From: Rotaria macrura
Lineage: Eukaryota > Rotifera > Eurotatoria > Philodinida > Philodinidae
DNA length: 64,000 nt
Direction: 5' to 3'
Assembly (NCBI GenBank): GCA_900239685.1
Contig: OENT01000146.1
Location: 62,001-126,000, forward strand
Part shown: piece by piece, positions 1 to 12,843 of the stretch
How positions within the stretch are numbered: the first letter of the stretch is position 1
Layout of the letters: every line of letters begins with the position of its first letter
The notes under the pieces: model-generated
Told to the model about the DNA's origin: nothing
Databases searched by the model: none
The model's input: the letters and a program-made list of their open reading frames with translations, nothing else
Program-made: the position numbers and the translations under genes

Positions 1-763
1 ACTAGTTTCATGAAATGACAACGCATAAATTTAATCACTTTTTCTGCATGAACAAGCAAGTTCATAGAATATTCTATTTTGTCTACTATCAAGTTCTCTA
101 TTGTGAATTTTTTTCTATCTATTGAAAATTCACACAAAAGTAGTTAATGAAAAAGTCTTCTCATCAAGATCAAATTTATTTTTTAACGAACAAAACAATT
201 CATTGATACGTGTGTTCGAATCGAAAGTTTTCTAATGAATTAAAATTTCATGGATAGTGTAGAAAATAAAAATTTGTTGAAACAAAATTCAATACGTAGT
301 ATTTGAAACGGATCGTATTAAAACTACAACGAATTTAATTATGAAAATTCATCGTTGCACCACAAAAAAAAGAAAAAAGCTAGAAGTATTGAGAAAATCA
401 AGCAAGAAAATTTCTTTCAACGTTCAAGAAGATTTTAGAAAGAACAACTCTTACGATAGAGTTTCATTGTCAAATTCTGAACAAGAATTTAACGATAGTT
501 GCTGTATGATGTGTTCTTAAAAACGTTTAAGAAGCAAGAATTTAATTGATCATTCATATTCCTATTAGTATTTGTATAGTTTCAGTAGTTAACCACCGAA
601 CAATAACTTCTGTATGTATTGTTTTTTTTACGAACATTTTCTATGTAAATACGTCTTTCATCTACATCGATTCTAATTTAAAGATCAATGAAGTTTAGTA
701 TTCATACTATCTTTCCTTTGAATATTAAGCAATGAAAGATAAACATCATGTTCTTTCAACTAG
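1..763 (+). other. Intron or upstream flank of the PPP1R37-like gene; no exon seen
   Basis: This AT-rich stretch shows no open frame I can tie to the LRR gene. It ends in a splice acceptor (TTTCAACTAG) just before the first recognised exon at 764. Since that exon begins in the middle of the LRR domain, the region is most likely intron. Confidence 0.6.
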
Positions 764-3700
764 GCCTTCAAGTGCAAGATTCTTTGCTGATAAATGATCT
801 GATTCGAACTTGTGGTCAATTCTTATATTTACTTGATCTTCGTTCGAATTCATTACAAGATAATGGTATGTCTCATATAGCTTCACAATTGAGTCAATAT
901 GACGAACATCATGCACATCAAAATTCGATCTACAAAATAAGTTTTCAATCAAATCAATTAACTTATCAAGGTGTTGGCTTTCTAGCGAAATCTTTGATTC
1001 ATAATCGTACGATACGTTCATTGAATTTAAGTAATAATCCTATAACTAATGAAGGTTTATTTTTACTACGTGATACATTATTAACAAATCGTACAATAAA
1101 TGAATTAATATTGAGAAATTGTCGTTTAACAGATCAAGCAGCTATTGCTTTAGCAGAATACATCGCAGAATCATCCACAATTCAATATCTTGATTTAAGA
1201 GAAAATAATATTCAAGCAGGTGGTTTATGTGGTATGGCAATAGCAATGAAAAATAATAGATCGTTATTACGACTTGATGTTGATCAAATGACATCGACAA
1301 CAACAAATATAAATTCACGATCGACTACAAACAATATTGATCGATCAACAACAACAAATCCAAGTGGTCTTCTTTCATTAACGAATCTTCGACGTATGAC
1401 AATCGGTTTAGGTGGTTTAACAAATAATATGTCATCTAGTGCAAATGGAGTTGGTAATCATGCTGCGCGTGAACTACTCGAACAAAAGCTTAAATGGATG
1501 AATGATATTGAATGTATTTGTGAAAGAAATTTAATTATTTATGAAGATCAATTACATCGACAACAACAACAACAACAAGAAGAGGAACAACAACGACAAA
1601 ATGGACAATTAGCCAACGGTGATGGTACGAGAATAGTGAATATTTTTGTTTGAATTCATTTACTTTTTTCGTTCGTTTAGAACAAATTGTAACGAATGGA
1701 ATCGATCAACAAGAATCGTCGATTACTAAAACGGATGATATTCTTTTAGAAGACAATGTTATCGATGAAATTCAATCAGATAAGAATATTTCTTCAACAA
1801 CAACAGATGATGAGCAAACACCGATTTTTATTCTGAATAACAGTGAACATGAATCACCTTCAATAGACGAAGTTTCACAGTAAATTACATACATATTTTA
1901 TAATAAGATAATTTTGTTTGTTGAAACGTGTACAACAGATATTATTTAAAGAATCAATACAATGACAGAACGTAACATATCCGGAGACATGTTTTTCAAC
2001 AATGAAAACGTTGTGATTCATCACGATCTTTTCAATATTTATTATTGGATAGATCTGAATATTTCTATAAGAATCTGCAGATCTTGAACCTTCATGTATA
2101 TTCATCACAAAAATCGATCGATTTTTCAACTAGCAGAAAACAACTAACTTGATGGTTGTAACTTTCGTTCTAAAGTGTTTTCACAGCAATATCGTATACA
2201 GTTCAGTGCATGACATCGTAGAACATGATCAAAATGACGTAGAATTGTCAATGGAAATCTCTTTGAAATTCTTTTTAGTTCAAACACAAGTCTGACCTTC
2301 TTTTTTTGCAAGTCTGTCCACCATAGAATTGTTAACTTGATTCTGTTTTATCTTTGTTGAGAATTAGAAACGATTGAGTAGAGTAGATGTACGCTAGGGA
2401 AATAATCTTAAATATCAAATTAATCAATAGTTTGTTTTTCTTTATTTAGATCAAACGATACTATAGTCAATAATGATGATGTCAATGTAGATATTATTGA
2501 AAGTAAACCTAATACAACGGATGATGAAGCGAAATCAATAATCAACCATCTTGTCGAGTATGTTGTCACGAACTTTGTTTTGAATTTTTGATCCACCGAT
2601 GTAAAAAAACAAAATAAGAAAATTCTAGTGTGCGAAACATACATACAAAAATTGATTTACGTGATCTATAGTACTGACATCTATCGAAACCGATCATATA
2701 GATAGAACTCTTAAAGTATAAAATTAATATGATGCACACTAAAACTATTAGTTCGAAGATTATATCATTTATCGAATGACCTGACTTTTTATGATTATTT
2801 CTTTTTCGATAAAATACAATGTAAAAGAAATGAATTCTTTACTCGTATCAATTATTGAATGCGAGAAAAAGTCATTACATTGAACTTTAGTTATTACAGT
2901 GCATTCCTTTTGTTTCTCTATTTTCGAAATATTTTTAATGCATGCATTCATATTCATATTTCATGAAAGAAAGTAAATATTTCTTGTTTCATTATGATGC
3001 ATCCTCATTGATACGTCCACACGAGTATAAATGGTCTCAATTGTAGAAAACATTTTTTTTTATCTATCAAGATCATTGACGATTGTATATCGAAGTCTAG
3101 AATTAAATGTTACAGATCTCTTGAGACTATTCTACATTGGAATTCCATGAAGATCTCTTCTAGATGACTAAGTAATTATCTAAAAATTAACTTTCAAATT
3201 GTAGAACTATTATGTGTGAATTTCAGAAAATTAATTGTTATTTAAGACACTATTTTAGTTCCAGTTATTTTTTACTTGAAATATTACAAGTGGATTTGCT
3301 GAAAAAATCCAATGAATTTTTTCATTATAGATAGTTTCGTTCTTTTTTGAAAATAGAAACATGTTATCGATTGTAGTACATTGATATATTTAAAGTTAAA
3401 AGAAAAGTTCCTTCGCAAAAATGAAGTAGAGAATTGAATGCAATTTCAATGTGTATATTCGTGTTGTTTACACTAAATCAAACCATAGTAAATGATATCA
3501 AAATAATATTTACATAGACAGTAGCATTTATCAAATCTCATGCGTTGTTCTGAATATGAATGACTCGACATAAATAAGTAGAACGCACTCGATGATTGAT
3601 TGATGTTTACTTTTGGTTTCATCTATATAACGCGGTCATATTTCAAATCCTATTTCTTGTGATAGTTATTTTACTATTTCTCTATTTATTTTTTTACATA

Positions 3701-4643
3701 TTCTATTATATAGAATCTACTTGTCATAGAGTCATATGCAAGTAGAATAGTATAGCTAATTTTGAAAAGTGTAAAACAGAATAAGTAATTGTTGAACATT
3801 TAGTGAACGCTAGATCAAGCGTGATTTTTGCTTATGACGATCAATAAGTGTACACTAATCGATAAACATACGCATGTTCTCAATCGGGTTCAACTTCATA
3901 GTAGGATTACTATCTGTTCGTAATGAGTTTAATACAAATTACTAAGAAGAAGAGGGTGTAGTGTCTTTCTCAACACTGTTTAAAAAAAAACATTTTTTGA
4001 ATCTCGAGAGAAAGTCATACTGATCATGTTTGTACTTATGAAAATAAAACTATATGAAATGGCCATAGTTTTTTCTTTTCACTTGAGCATTGATTCGAAT
4101 TGTTCTCAGCTTGTTCATATCTCACATCATTCGTTATTACAGTGTATGGAATCGAAAAACGTCTCACACTAGGGTCAGCTACATTCAACATACGGTCAAA
4201 AGCACATTGCTTCATCAACACACAAAAGTACTGAATCATTGCAGACAATTGTTGTGAAATGAACATATATTGTTCAGAATGAAGTTGTAATACGAACACA
4301 CTTACTGTATATTTAATGAACCGATGTAGAGTGATGTTAGAACGGGATAGAAGTAGAAGATTCGAAATTAAAAAAAACGAACAGATTTTGTCTGATTTCA
4401 ATGTTTATGTTTTTCTTCAGATCGATAGTCAACGTTGATAATCAAGATGCATTGCAAACAAATAATGATGACGATCCTGAAGATAATGATGGACAACCTA
4501 TTCACCATTCCGATAGTCTTCATTTACTAAGAAAAAAAACTAATCATGAAGATAATGATACGAGTGATGATGAATCTGAGTTATCATCATATATCGATCA
4601 ACAGCAATCACAATCACAACAACAAGGCCAATATGATGTGTAA
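764..4643 (+). CDS. PPP1R37: PPP1R37-like leucine-rich repeat protein, 3' part (4 exons)
   Basis: Exons 764-1624, 1681-1879, 2450-2557 and 4421-4643 join in frame to 462 codons plus TAA. The first exon carries ribonuclease-inhibitor type LRRs with the pattern LDLRSNSLQDNGMSHI, LNLSNNPITNEGLFLLRDTL, LILRNCRLTDQAAIALAEYI and YLDLRENNIQAGGL, closing with SLLRLDVD. This run matches the C-terminal half of the LRR domain of vertebrate PPP1R37, a regulatory and inhibitory subunit of protein phosphatase 1. The remaining exons encode a long acidic, Asn/Gln/Ser-rich tail, as in PPP1R37, with a polyQ/E stretch after the LRRs. The N-terminal LRRs and the PP1-docking motif expected in the family would lie upstream of this window. 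The intron 2558-4420 (1.9 kb) holds no exon I can support. AATAAA signals follow at 4758 and 4779. Confidence 0.85.
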
Positions 4644-4757
4644 CAACGTTCATCTTGTCCTTAGTTTTATTTTTATTTTTAAATAATTTTTGAATGGTGC
4701 AATCAATATATAAGAATATGCGTGGAATTTTCATTTTGGTGCTTAATATGAAAGGAA

Positions 4758-4784
4758 AATAAAGAAAAACTACATTCCAATAAA
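4758..4784 (+). terminator. Polyadenylation signals of the PPP1R37-like gene
   Basis: Two AATAAA hexamers lie 115 and 136 bases after the stop codon, at 4758-4763 and 4779-4784. Either could direct cleavage of the transcript. Confidence 0.55.
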
Positions 4785-5486
4785 TGATGTGTCTACCAAC
4801 AGAGATGTATTGGACATTAAGACTAGAAAAAAAAAACAGTAGAATATTGTGTATTTACATCCTTAATTTATCGGTTTGTTTTCTTTTGCAATAATTCTGT
4901 CCATATCTTTTACCGAGAGAGTTTTGTTGTGGTGCTCCGCATTACTCTTTCTCATTAATTTGTGATCACGACTTTTTTTTTTGTTTTTCTTTAATTAATA
5001 TATCCGTAAATTTCATTCTCTTTCTCTCGCTCTGTCCTTCTAGTTCCATAAAAAAAAAGAAGACATTGTTCTTTTCCTTGTTTTGAATCTCTTTTCTTGT
5101 TTCGAACATCGTTTAAATCACTTTCGTATAATCTCTCTCTCTCTCGCGCGCGCGCTCTCACTTTCTATGTGTAATATATTTATGGAATACATAAATATGT
5201 TAATAAACGTGAGCTTTGCTATTTTCATTTTCTTTTTTTTTTGATCAAAGCAAATTTTTCATTTCGTTTCTCATTGTCCTGGTGTATAACGATCATGTTC
5301 GGTGTTTCTTTTTTCTTTTTTTTTCCTTCTTCTATTGTTTAGATGACATTACAAATAAAGGAGAAACATTCAAACTGTATTAATACATCTTAAGCGTTGA
5401 TATTAAAAGATGCAATCTTCTCAATGACCAACCATATGAATGATGAGTCATCGAAAAAATGAAAATGCTCGAGAATCAGTTGTCAA
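4785..5486. other. Intergenic, pyrimidine-rich, CT/CG microsatellite
   Basis: No open frame of note. The plus strand is rich in T and C runs. A simple repeat of CT units passing into CGCGCGCGCG sits at about 5130-5160. The stretch runs into an N gap at 5487. Confidence 0.6.
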
Positions 5487-5525
5487 TNNNNNNNNNNNNN
5501 NNNNNNNNNNNNNNNNNNNNNNNNN

Positions 5526-6056
5526 GGGGGGGGGTTGGAATAGAGTTCCTTTTTTATATAGTCATAAAGAACGATTTTTGAAAAAAAGGGCTCTGCATTG
5601 CCCTGCATCTTGACATGCTCTTTCAAACAAAAAAAAATTTAATACATCCTATGGAGCTGGACTGAGAAATTTGGGATGCACTTTTTTGAAAGTGCAAACT
5701 GAGAAAAAACGAAAAAGATTTTTTCGATATTTCAGAATTTTTGAGGAAAATCCAGTTTTTTTGAGAAGGGCTTCCAGAAATCCTCAAAGTTTACTGCAAA
5801 ATAGAGGTTTTGGGCAAAAACCTATAATAATTCTGAAAGAGCGAAGAACGCGCTAACTTTTGATGCATTTATCCAAATTTCGAAGTTTTTGAAAAAAATA
5901 CAGTTTTTTTGAGAAGACTTACAAAAAAAGAGATTTGGACTAAAAACCTATATCAATTCTGAAAGAGCGAAGAACGGGCTATCTTCTGGTGCATCTATCT
6001 CAGTTTCGGAATTTTCCAGAAAATTGACTTTTTTTGAAGGGGGGGGGGGGCTTAAC
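5526..6056. repeat. Dispersed repeat with internal ~126-bp tandem units, ending in poly-G then CTTAA
   Basis: The segment starts with a G run right after the N gap (5487-5525) and ends GGGGGGGGGGCTTAA at about 6043-6056. Inside, the sequence TTCTGAAAGAGCGAAGAACG occurs near 5831 and again near 5957, each preceded by AAAAACCTAT, so two diverged units of about 126 bp lie in tandem. A third related unit lies at 43140-43310 next to the other N gap. The 61-codon open frame at 5671-5856 lies within the repeat and looks like chance. Confidence 0.7.
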
Positions 6057-6583
6057 GTTCAATAGCATGTTTATAGTCATATTGACGTTTCTATTTTGTG
6101 AACAAAAATGAAAGATCTGTTATGTAAAAAGTCATGTTGTTTTCGTGCCTTCCTACTTTCTAGGATTTATAAAAATAAGTTGCTGCAAGGCAAATTTTGA
6201 ATGTACATCGGAAAATAATAAAGAATAAATGGATAAGAATTATAAGTTTTGATTACTTCTCTTGTTCGTTGAGTTTTCATAGACCGTAACTCGTATATCT
6301 TGAATGGAAAAATAGCTTTCTTGAAAGAGTTCTCTAAATCTAATATATATGGTTTCCTGTTTATCAAAAACATCAATCAAACAGAGATATGAAGAAAGAT
6401 GAACTCGATAATTAAGAGACAGGAAAAAACAGTCTATGAATAATGTATTGTGACAGTTGAATAAAAAAGTATATTAATGACACGTTCAAAAAAAGAATTA
6501 AGTAGCTGTTCACTGTATTATAATCATCAATTACTTCAATTACATGCTCGTATTCAACTGATTCATTTAGTTATTATTTTCAG
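6057..6583. other. Intergenic, nothing recognised
   Basis: AT-rich sequence without a supportable open frame or RNA gene. It ends in a pyrimidine-poor but valid acceptor (TTATTATTTTCAG) at 6583. Confidence 0.5.
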
Positions 6584-9169
6584 ACTTCGTACTGCTCTTC
6601 AAAATAGACTAAGAAGAGAACTACTTGAACTGATCGTATGTCGTGTAAGTTCATGATACATATAAGTAGAACTATAATTCAGTACGATTAAAACTACTTC
6701 CTAGAAGATTATGTTCAATAAACTTTTGAAGTCAAGTTTTGATCATTCAATTGAATTCATCTACTTAGCTTTCGCTCTACACCGCAAACTCAAGCATTGA
6801 AAAACTCTGACAGCTACTTCAACATGTACATGTATTCAGTGATCTATTCTATTTCTTGAACTTTCAACATTGATGAAGTACGTTTGATTTTTAGCGAGAA
6901 CTTCAAGCTTGTGATACGTGATTATTCTTAGAGAATCTAATATGTTAACAACGGAACATTCTTCTAAGCTGTAAGTTAAGGTTAATTTGAATCATTTACT
7001 TGACAAAATGGTTTCAGAAGACATACTGATAAAGTAACTTTATAAATAGAATATGATTCTGCCTCATATGCCAACTATGTGAACTGAACTGAACTGTCGA
7101 ATTTTCATCTCTTTATGTATAGAGTCATCGTATTGGTCCATGAACAGTGTCGTAGAGAAAGAGCATTGATATTAAAGTAATGGATAAAACGAAGGAGGGA
7201 AACCCATCAAAATGATTGCCCCGAAAAATCCTTGATTGTTTTTATCTATCCTGTTTAACAAACATCCAATGTGTTGCTTCGAGCCACATTATAACCTCTG
7301 AAGACATTTAATTCATATTAAATACTATTTTAGTGTATCATGACTCGAAGTTTCTAATACATGTAATTATTTTGCCCTTGATTGCTGTTTCAGCTCCCCC
7401 AATAGTAGCTTCATGGTCAACTGTATTCGTTAACATGTGTAAATCATCGACTTATTTGGTGGCTTTCGAAACAAATCTAACCGAACAGTGAACTTAGTCG
7501 TCCACTAATATAGCTTAAAAATTCTGAAAAATCTCTATTGAGTGTAGGTGTAGAATAATTTGGGCTTCTTTAGAACGGCCGATATTTTAATAACGGAGCT
7601 ATGATGAAAAAATGTTTTCCTTTTTACGAATTTATAGCTCATATAGTGTACTACAATAAATGCTCTGATGCATTTTCAATTCCATATTTTACTTATTGTC
7701 GACAATCGTTTCATAGATGATGATTCCAATGACCAGTGGTATCGGTAAAAGGTTATGACTTTATAATAGAGATTCGAAGCTTCATTCAATCATGAATGAA
7801 GTGAACATAATTCAGTTTTAAAATACCATGAGTGCAAAATTCACCTCGTTCTATCCACTTTCATGAACATATTCGATCAGATCTAGTAGAAACGAAAACA
7901 AAATGAATATTACATTTAGGGTTCTATCACATGTTTGATAGTTGGTGGGAAGCAAAACTATAGCTCGACTCAATCTGTGATCGGTACATAATGTTCGATC
8001 ATTTGTTTTCTTCTCATCGAGTCGTAACTCATTCGTTTCTCCAATCATCTGAAACTTCTGTAAGGATATCCCTAAAGCAAATGTCATGATTCAAGAATTA
8101 ATTATTTAATGAATGTACAAATATATATATATATATAGATGTTGGAATTGAATTTTCAATTTCAATATTAATCATTGTTTACTTTAATGTTGCATATATT
8201 TCAATAAGAAAAAAAATACTATCTAGCTGCTACATCTCAAGTTTTCACTTACACGAGATGTTAATAGAAAAGTCTAGATTTTAATCCTAGATTATGTTCT
8301 AGACAAGATATCATTTTTTAAATAGGTGGCTGAAAAGTCTCAATGAACTTTAAAAACCCCTATGTTCTTAAAGTTTGAATTAGTTTTTCTTCGCAACACC
8401 ATGATGTTATTGTAATTGAAATAAATCAGCACGTAAGGATAAAATGAATGATAAAGCCATGAGCATACTGAGATTCTACAGCGATAAACATTAGCTTCTT
8501 GACAATTTTTTACTATAGAAACGTGTAGAATATACAGAAAACATGTCAAGACCGTAGGTTTTTCTCTTGTTTTGCTTTTTTTTTTATTCAACTATTTGTT
8601 GCCAATGAAACATTCATCTGTAGAACCAATAGTCTCATCAGCTATAATTGACATCTGAGTCATTGTTTGACAAAGTTAAATAGCAAAATGAAGCCTCTGG
8701 TAATTTGAATGTTTACAGATTTTCGTATTGAAACTGAGAAATATGCTTCGATTATTGAACACAGTGAGATTCCCATGAAATTTTGACATCCATATTGCTT
8801 CTCCAATAGGACACCTGAAGTTTTCTATTTGATTCGAATGAAATCATTTTTTAATTACTTAGATACTTTCAATTCTAAAGTAAACTCCGACTAATATATA
8901 TATATATATATACATAGATTTATTTGTCTTCTTTAACAGCTAAAAATCCAACAAACAAAATCACATTACATTTGAATCAACGATTTCCAATATGCTGTCA
9001 ATATTTGATTTCTAGCTTTTCAATGTTATCAAAAGAAACTGATATGAATATTGTTGACAGTGATTCAATTGAGAATGATTTCTTCAAGTTTATAAATGAC
9101 ATGCGAATATCAAATTATAAACGAACAATGTCATTGATCACATTCAAACAACTATCTGAAATTCTTTAA
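6584..9169 (+). CDS. Possible exons of an unrecognised gene (6584-6644, 7123-7175, last exon ~8940-9169)
   Basis: Three short blocks look like exons. 6584-6644 follows TTATTATTTTCAG, reads LRTALQNRLRRELLELIVCR and ends at a GTAAGT donor. 7123-7175 follows TTTATGTATAG, reads VIVLVHEQCRRERALILK and ends at GTAATG. An open frame after TCTTTAACAG near 8940 reads to a TAA at 9169 and contains LNQRFPICCQYLISSF. The first two blocks are rich in Leu and Arg and could be helical. I could not fix the reading phase between the blocks, so they may not belong to one transcript. AATAAA-like sequence follows near 9313. Family unknown; the sequence alone gives weak support. Confidence 0.25.
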
Positions 9170-10128
9170 TTAATGTCTAAGAATAGAAAATTCTTTTGAA
9201 CTACGTCAAGTAACTCGAATCAATCTATCATTCTTACTACATGATAACATTAAATTCCATTAATATATTTGAATATCGAACCAAGCTGATTTTTATTACT
9301 ATAATTATAAAAATAAATAAACATATAAAATATAGAGATAATAAATTAATATGACATTTGGTTCCAATAAAAGAATAAACGAAGTATTCGATCTACTTCA
9401 GTTGTAATTAGTATTTAATTGGTTATATTCTAGTATACCAGATAAATGGTTTATATTAACAAGAATTCAAGCAGTAATGTGAATTTTTATCAATAATTAA
9501 TAATTTTACATTAAAGATACATACGTTATTTTTCTTATATGATTAAATCAAATTTAAGTCTATCCCTGAAATATTTTTCTATTTTGATCAACAAAAAACA
9601 AGTAGTAAAGAAATATGAATAAACAAACTTTTCGATGCTTATATTTTCATGTTTTGTCCTCGCAGCACTTATTATATATCAAGGACTAAGACGACAAAAA
9701 TAACAATCCACCAAAATATTAGATATCGTCAATTTTCTTCTTCCTTTCATTCAAGGACACAAAAATACGTCCATATGCCAGAATAATCATAAAAACAAAA
9801 ACAAAGTCAGAAAATGATTTTTCTCTCTTGTTTTTGACAAAAAGAAAAAAAAACAAGAGTACGCATCATGTCAAGGTTCGTGAGGGCAAACAACATATGT
9901 CTATCTTACTGTCAAAAACAAAGAGAAAACAACGACAATTTATTCCATTTTTCTGTCTTGTTCACATAGAATAATTATTTGTTCACTTTAGATATACACA
10001 TAATTAATTATAAGCAAGACTAAAGATTTTTCACAAACTGTTCTACACAACACACACACACACACACACATATATTAGATACAAATTTTTTCCTTTTTTT
10101 TTCTTTGTAACAAATACAATATGAACTG
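9170..10128. other. Intergenic; CA microsatellite
   Basis: No open frame. A CA dinucleotide repeat of about a dozen units lies at 10045-10070, close to the probable 3' end of the minus-strand receptor gene. Confidence 0.6.
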
Positions 10129-10134
10129 TTTATT
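10129..10134 (-). terminator. Polyadenylation signal of the nuclear receptor gene
   Basis: TTTATT on the plus strand reads AATAAA on the minus strand, about 140 bases past the receptor stop codon. Confidence 0.5.
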
Positions 10135-10275
10135 TGCTTTTTAACGATACTTGAAGCATCGGAGTCATTTAAGTCAGGAAGCCGTCTGACGGTTCATTGC
10201 CGCATAATAGAAAAGAAATCGAACACATTAACATTATAGTGAATAAAACCATGAAACATATGTAAAAAATACATG

Positions 10276-12825
10276 TTAAATATCCATAGAATTCAATGAT
10301 TCTAATAGTCTTTGAATATATATATGAATCGGTGTACTTTGATGCATAGAACCAGCACAAAACAATCTTTCAAATATGTCTTCTTTAACTTGATATATAC
10401 TACATATAAAGAAAACAATTTTCGAATATTTAGCACGTGTCGAACACCATGTTATTAATTTTGCTTGTGCTTTACATTCCGCTTTTTCAAATAGGCTACC
10501 ACTTACATTGTTAAATAATGTTTTGCCTTCTTTGTAAACAATCACTTCACGAATAAGATTAAAACCAATGTCATCTATTTCTAATGTTTTACCACGATTT
10601 ATTAATGATTCGATTTGTTTAACATCATTTTCTGTTGGATGTATAATCGTTGTCGATGGTAATGTCATATCACTTGTAATTTGTAAATCTTTGGTTACAT
10701 AAATTTCAAAACTATTTTCAATCATACTTGTTAATAGTAGACGATGCCATATACGAGATAGAAGTAAATATTTATCTTTATTATTATTATTTAGCGTATC
10801 TTGAATGACGGAAAGTGATAAAGCAAAATGAATGTTACGTTCAAGCCAATCATTGATACGTGCACCAATAACAGGCATTAATTTTTTCGGTATACAAACA
10901 TAATCATTATTTGGATCGATATGAATTGCTTTTGGTGGACTTGTACATAGAGGTGAACTCGGTGGCGATGCTGATGCTGATGATGATGATGAATAACGAA
11001 AGTTCGATGGAATAGGACCTTTAAAAAGAAAATGAAAAATCAGTTGCATACTGTACAATATGAAACGTACTACTATCAAGTGTTCGATTCGTTCCATTTG
11101 TTTTACGTAAATCAATAGGTACGGGTTTCAATAGTTTTTGTTGTTGCTGTTTTCCCAATAAACGACTACTTTCAAGTAATGTTTGATATGTTTCTCGTTG
11201 ATATGGTTGATCGTTTACAGATGTAATTGATTGAATATGATTATTATTATTATCACTTTCTGGATGTTGTTGAGTCTTGCGACGATCACGAAATTTTTCT
11301 GTTGTCGATATTTTATTTCCATGCGTATTACAATTTTCAGAAGCGGCTGCAGCCACAGCAGCAATCATCGGAGGTGGCAATGGTAAATATCCTGATGCTG
11401 CTGCTGCATGCAATAATGCAGCAGGATAATTAACACGAAACTGTTGTGTTAGAGTATGCATAAGTGCATATTGAGCATAGCTGATAGCAAGTGCTTCTTG
11501 TTGACTATATGGAATGTTATTGTTGCTATTATTGTTTGTCATTGTTGTTGTTGTTGCTGTTGATATTGATGTTGGCATTGAAAAACCTGACGAAACAGTA
11601 GCTTCACTTGAGAACTTTTTATCTTTATTCAGTTCATCATAGAAATGTGCCAGTGATTTACGTTTTCGACTACCATTTGTTAGGTGTGAATGATGGCCTG
11701 CCTCAATATGATTCGTACGGAACACCTAAAACGAAAGTTATGTTTCTCGACGAGTGACAATAATTATTACATGTTGTTTTCAGACTTGAAGAATGAAAAT
11801 TATACAAAAGATTATTTTTCTTCATGATTGAAAAGAAATAAAACTTTCGTTTCATGTCAAATAGATACTTACATGGACGATATTATTATCTGACAATGGA
11901 CTCGATGATGATACACCTGAATCAGATGCACATGATTTCACAGAAGCTGATCGAACGATTTTCGGTGTTGTATCATCAGGTGATGGAGAAGTTGATGATA
12001 GGATGGTGTTTGTTGTAGCTGTAATTGACGTATTCATTGTCGTAAGTAAAGGACATGATGAAGCGGAAGCAAGTAAAGACGATGTTGATGATGGGAATGA
12101 TTGAGCTTTAGGTGTTGATTCTGATGATGACATGGTCATTGTTGAAGGAGATGTTTGTTTAGTCAAGACAGTCATGGGATAAGATCTACAACGAGGAGGA
12201 GAACAACTTGTTGGAATACCAACATCCTTATTTGATGAGTCCGATGGATTATTATTAAATATATGAGTTGCCGGTGAGACAGGTAATGATGTAGAACATT
12301 TAACATCAACTAAAGTATCTGTTGTATTAGTACTTGTTGGAGAATTTAATAAAAGAATATTAGTTGAAGTAGTAAATGGTGATACTGTACGTGGTGATTG
12401 TAATGTACCATTGAGTAGAGCCGGTAATATATTAGTGAGTGTACTGGTCTTTGTTCGATGAGATGATGATGTTAATGTTGATGGAATATTGTTTTTTCGT
12501 AAAAGTGATGGTATACTTAAGGATGATGAAGGAGATGAAGATACCATAGAAATGGAAGATGATTGAAGCATTTGAGTAAGAAAGGCATTCTCGGTCGAAG
12601 AACTTATATTATCCTTTCCTAAAAAATGAGAAACGAAAACAAAAAATAAAAACCAAGTACTCTCTTGTTTTGGTGCATAAATAAAAAGAAAAAGGTGAAT
12701 ATTGACTCACCGTTCGTAAGATGATTCAGTTGGAGTTGTTTGCGTTTCTCGCGAACACTCTTGCAAAACGCGATTCGATCCAGAGTATTAATTGAATGGG
12801 GTGATACAGCAGCAACAGGGATCAT
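10276..12825 (-). CDS. Nuclear receptor ligand-binding domain protein (subfamily not assigned)
   Basis: Four minus-strand exons (12711-12825, 11873-12618, 11071-11725, 10276-11018) join to 753 codons including TAA. The start used is the ATG at 12825, but the frame is open to a possible acceptor (GAATTTAG) near 12843, so upstream exons may exist. Residues 1-35 include TLDRIAFCKSVREKRKQLQL. A very long Ser/Thr/Pro-rich hinge of some 450 residues follows, with a His/Ala-rich patch. The last 220 residues look like a nuclear receptor ligand-binding domain. A helix 3-5 signature reads ARINDWLERNIHFALSLSV then DKYLLLSRIWHRLLL, and the tail STRAKYSKIVFFICSIYQV is followed by PIHIYIQRLLES, fitting helices 10-12. 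Such proteins are ligand- or corepressor-controlled transcription factors in the nucleus. I saw no C4 zinc-finger DNA-binding domain. An HR4/NR6-type receptor is conceivable but not shown. Confidence 0.65.
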
Positions 12826-12843
12826 GGATAATGAATTTATGGA

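Noticed and set aside
5671..5856. 61-codon open frame after the first N gap
   Set aside because: It falls inside a dispersed repeat, and the sister unit has no corresponding frame.
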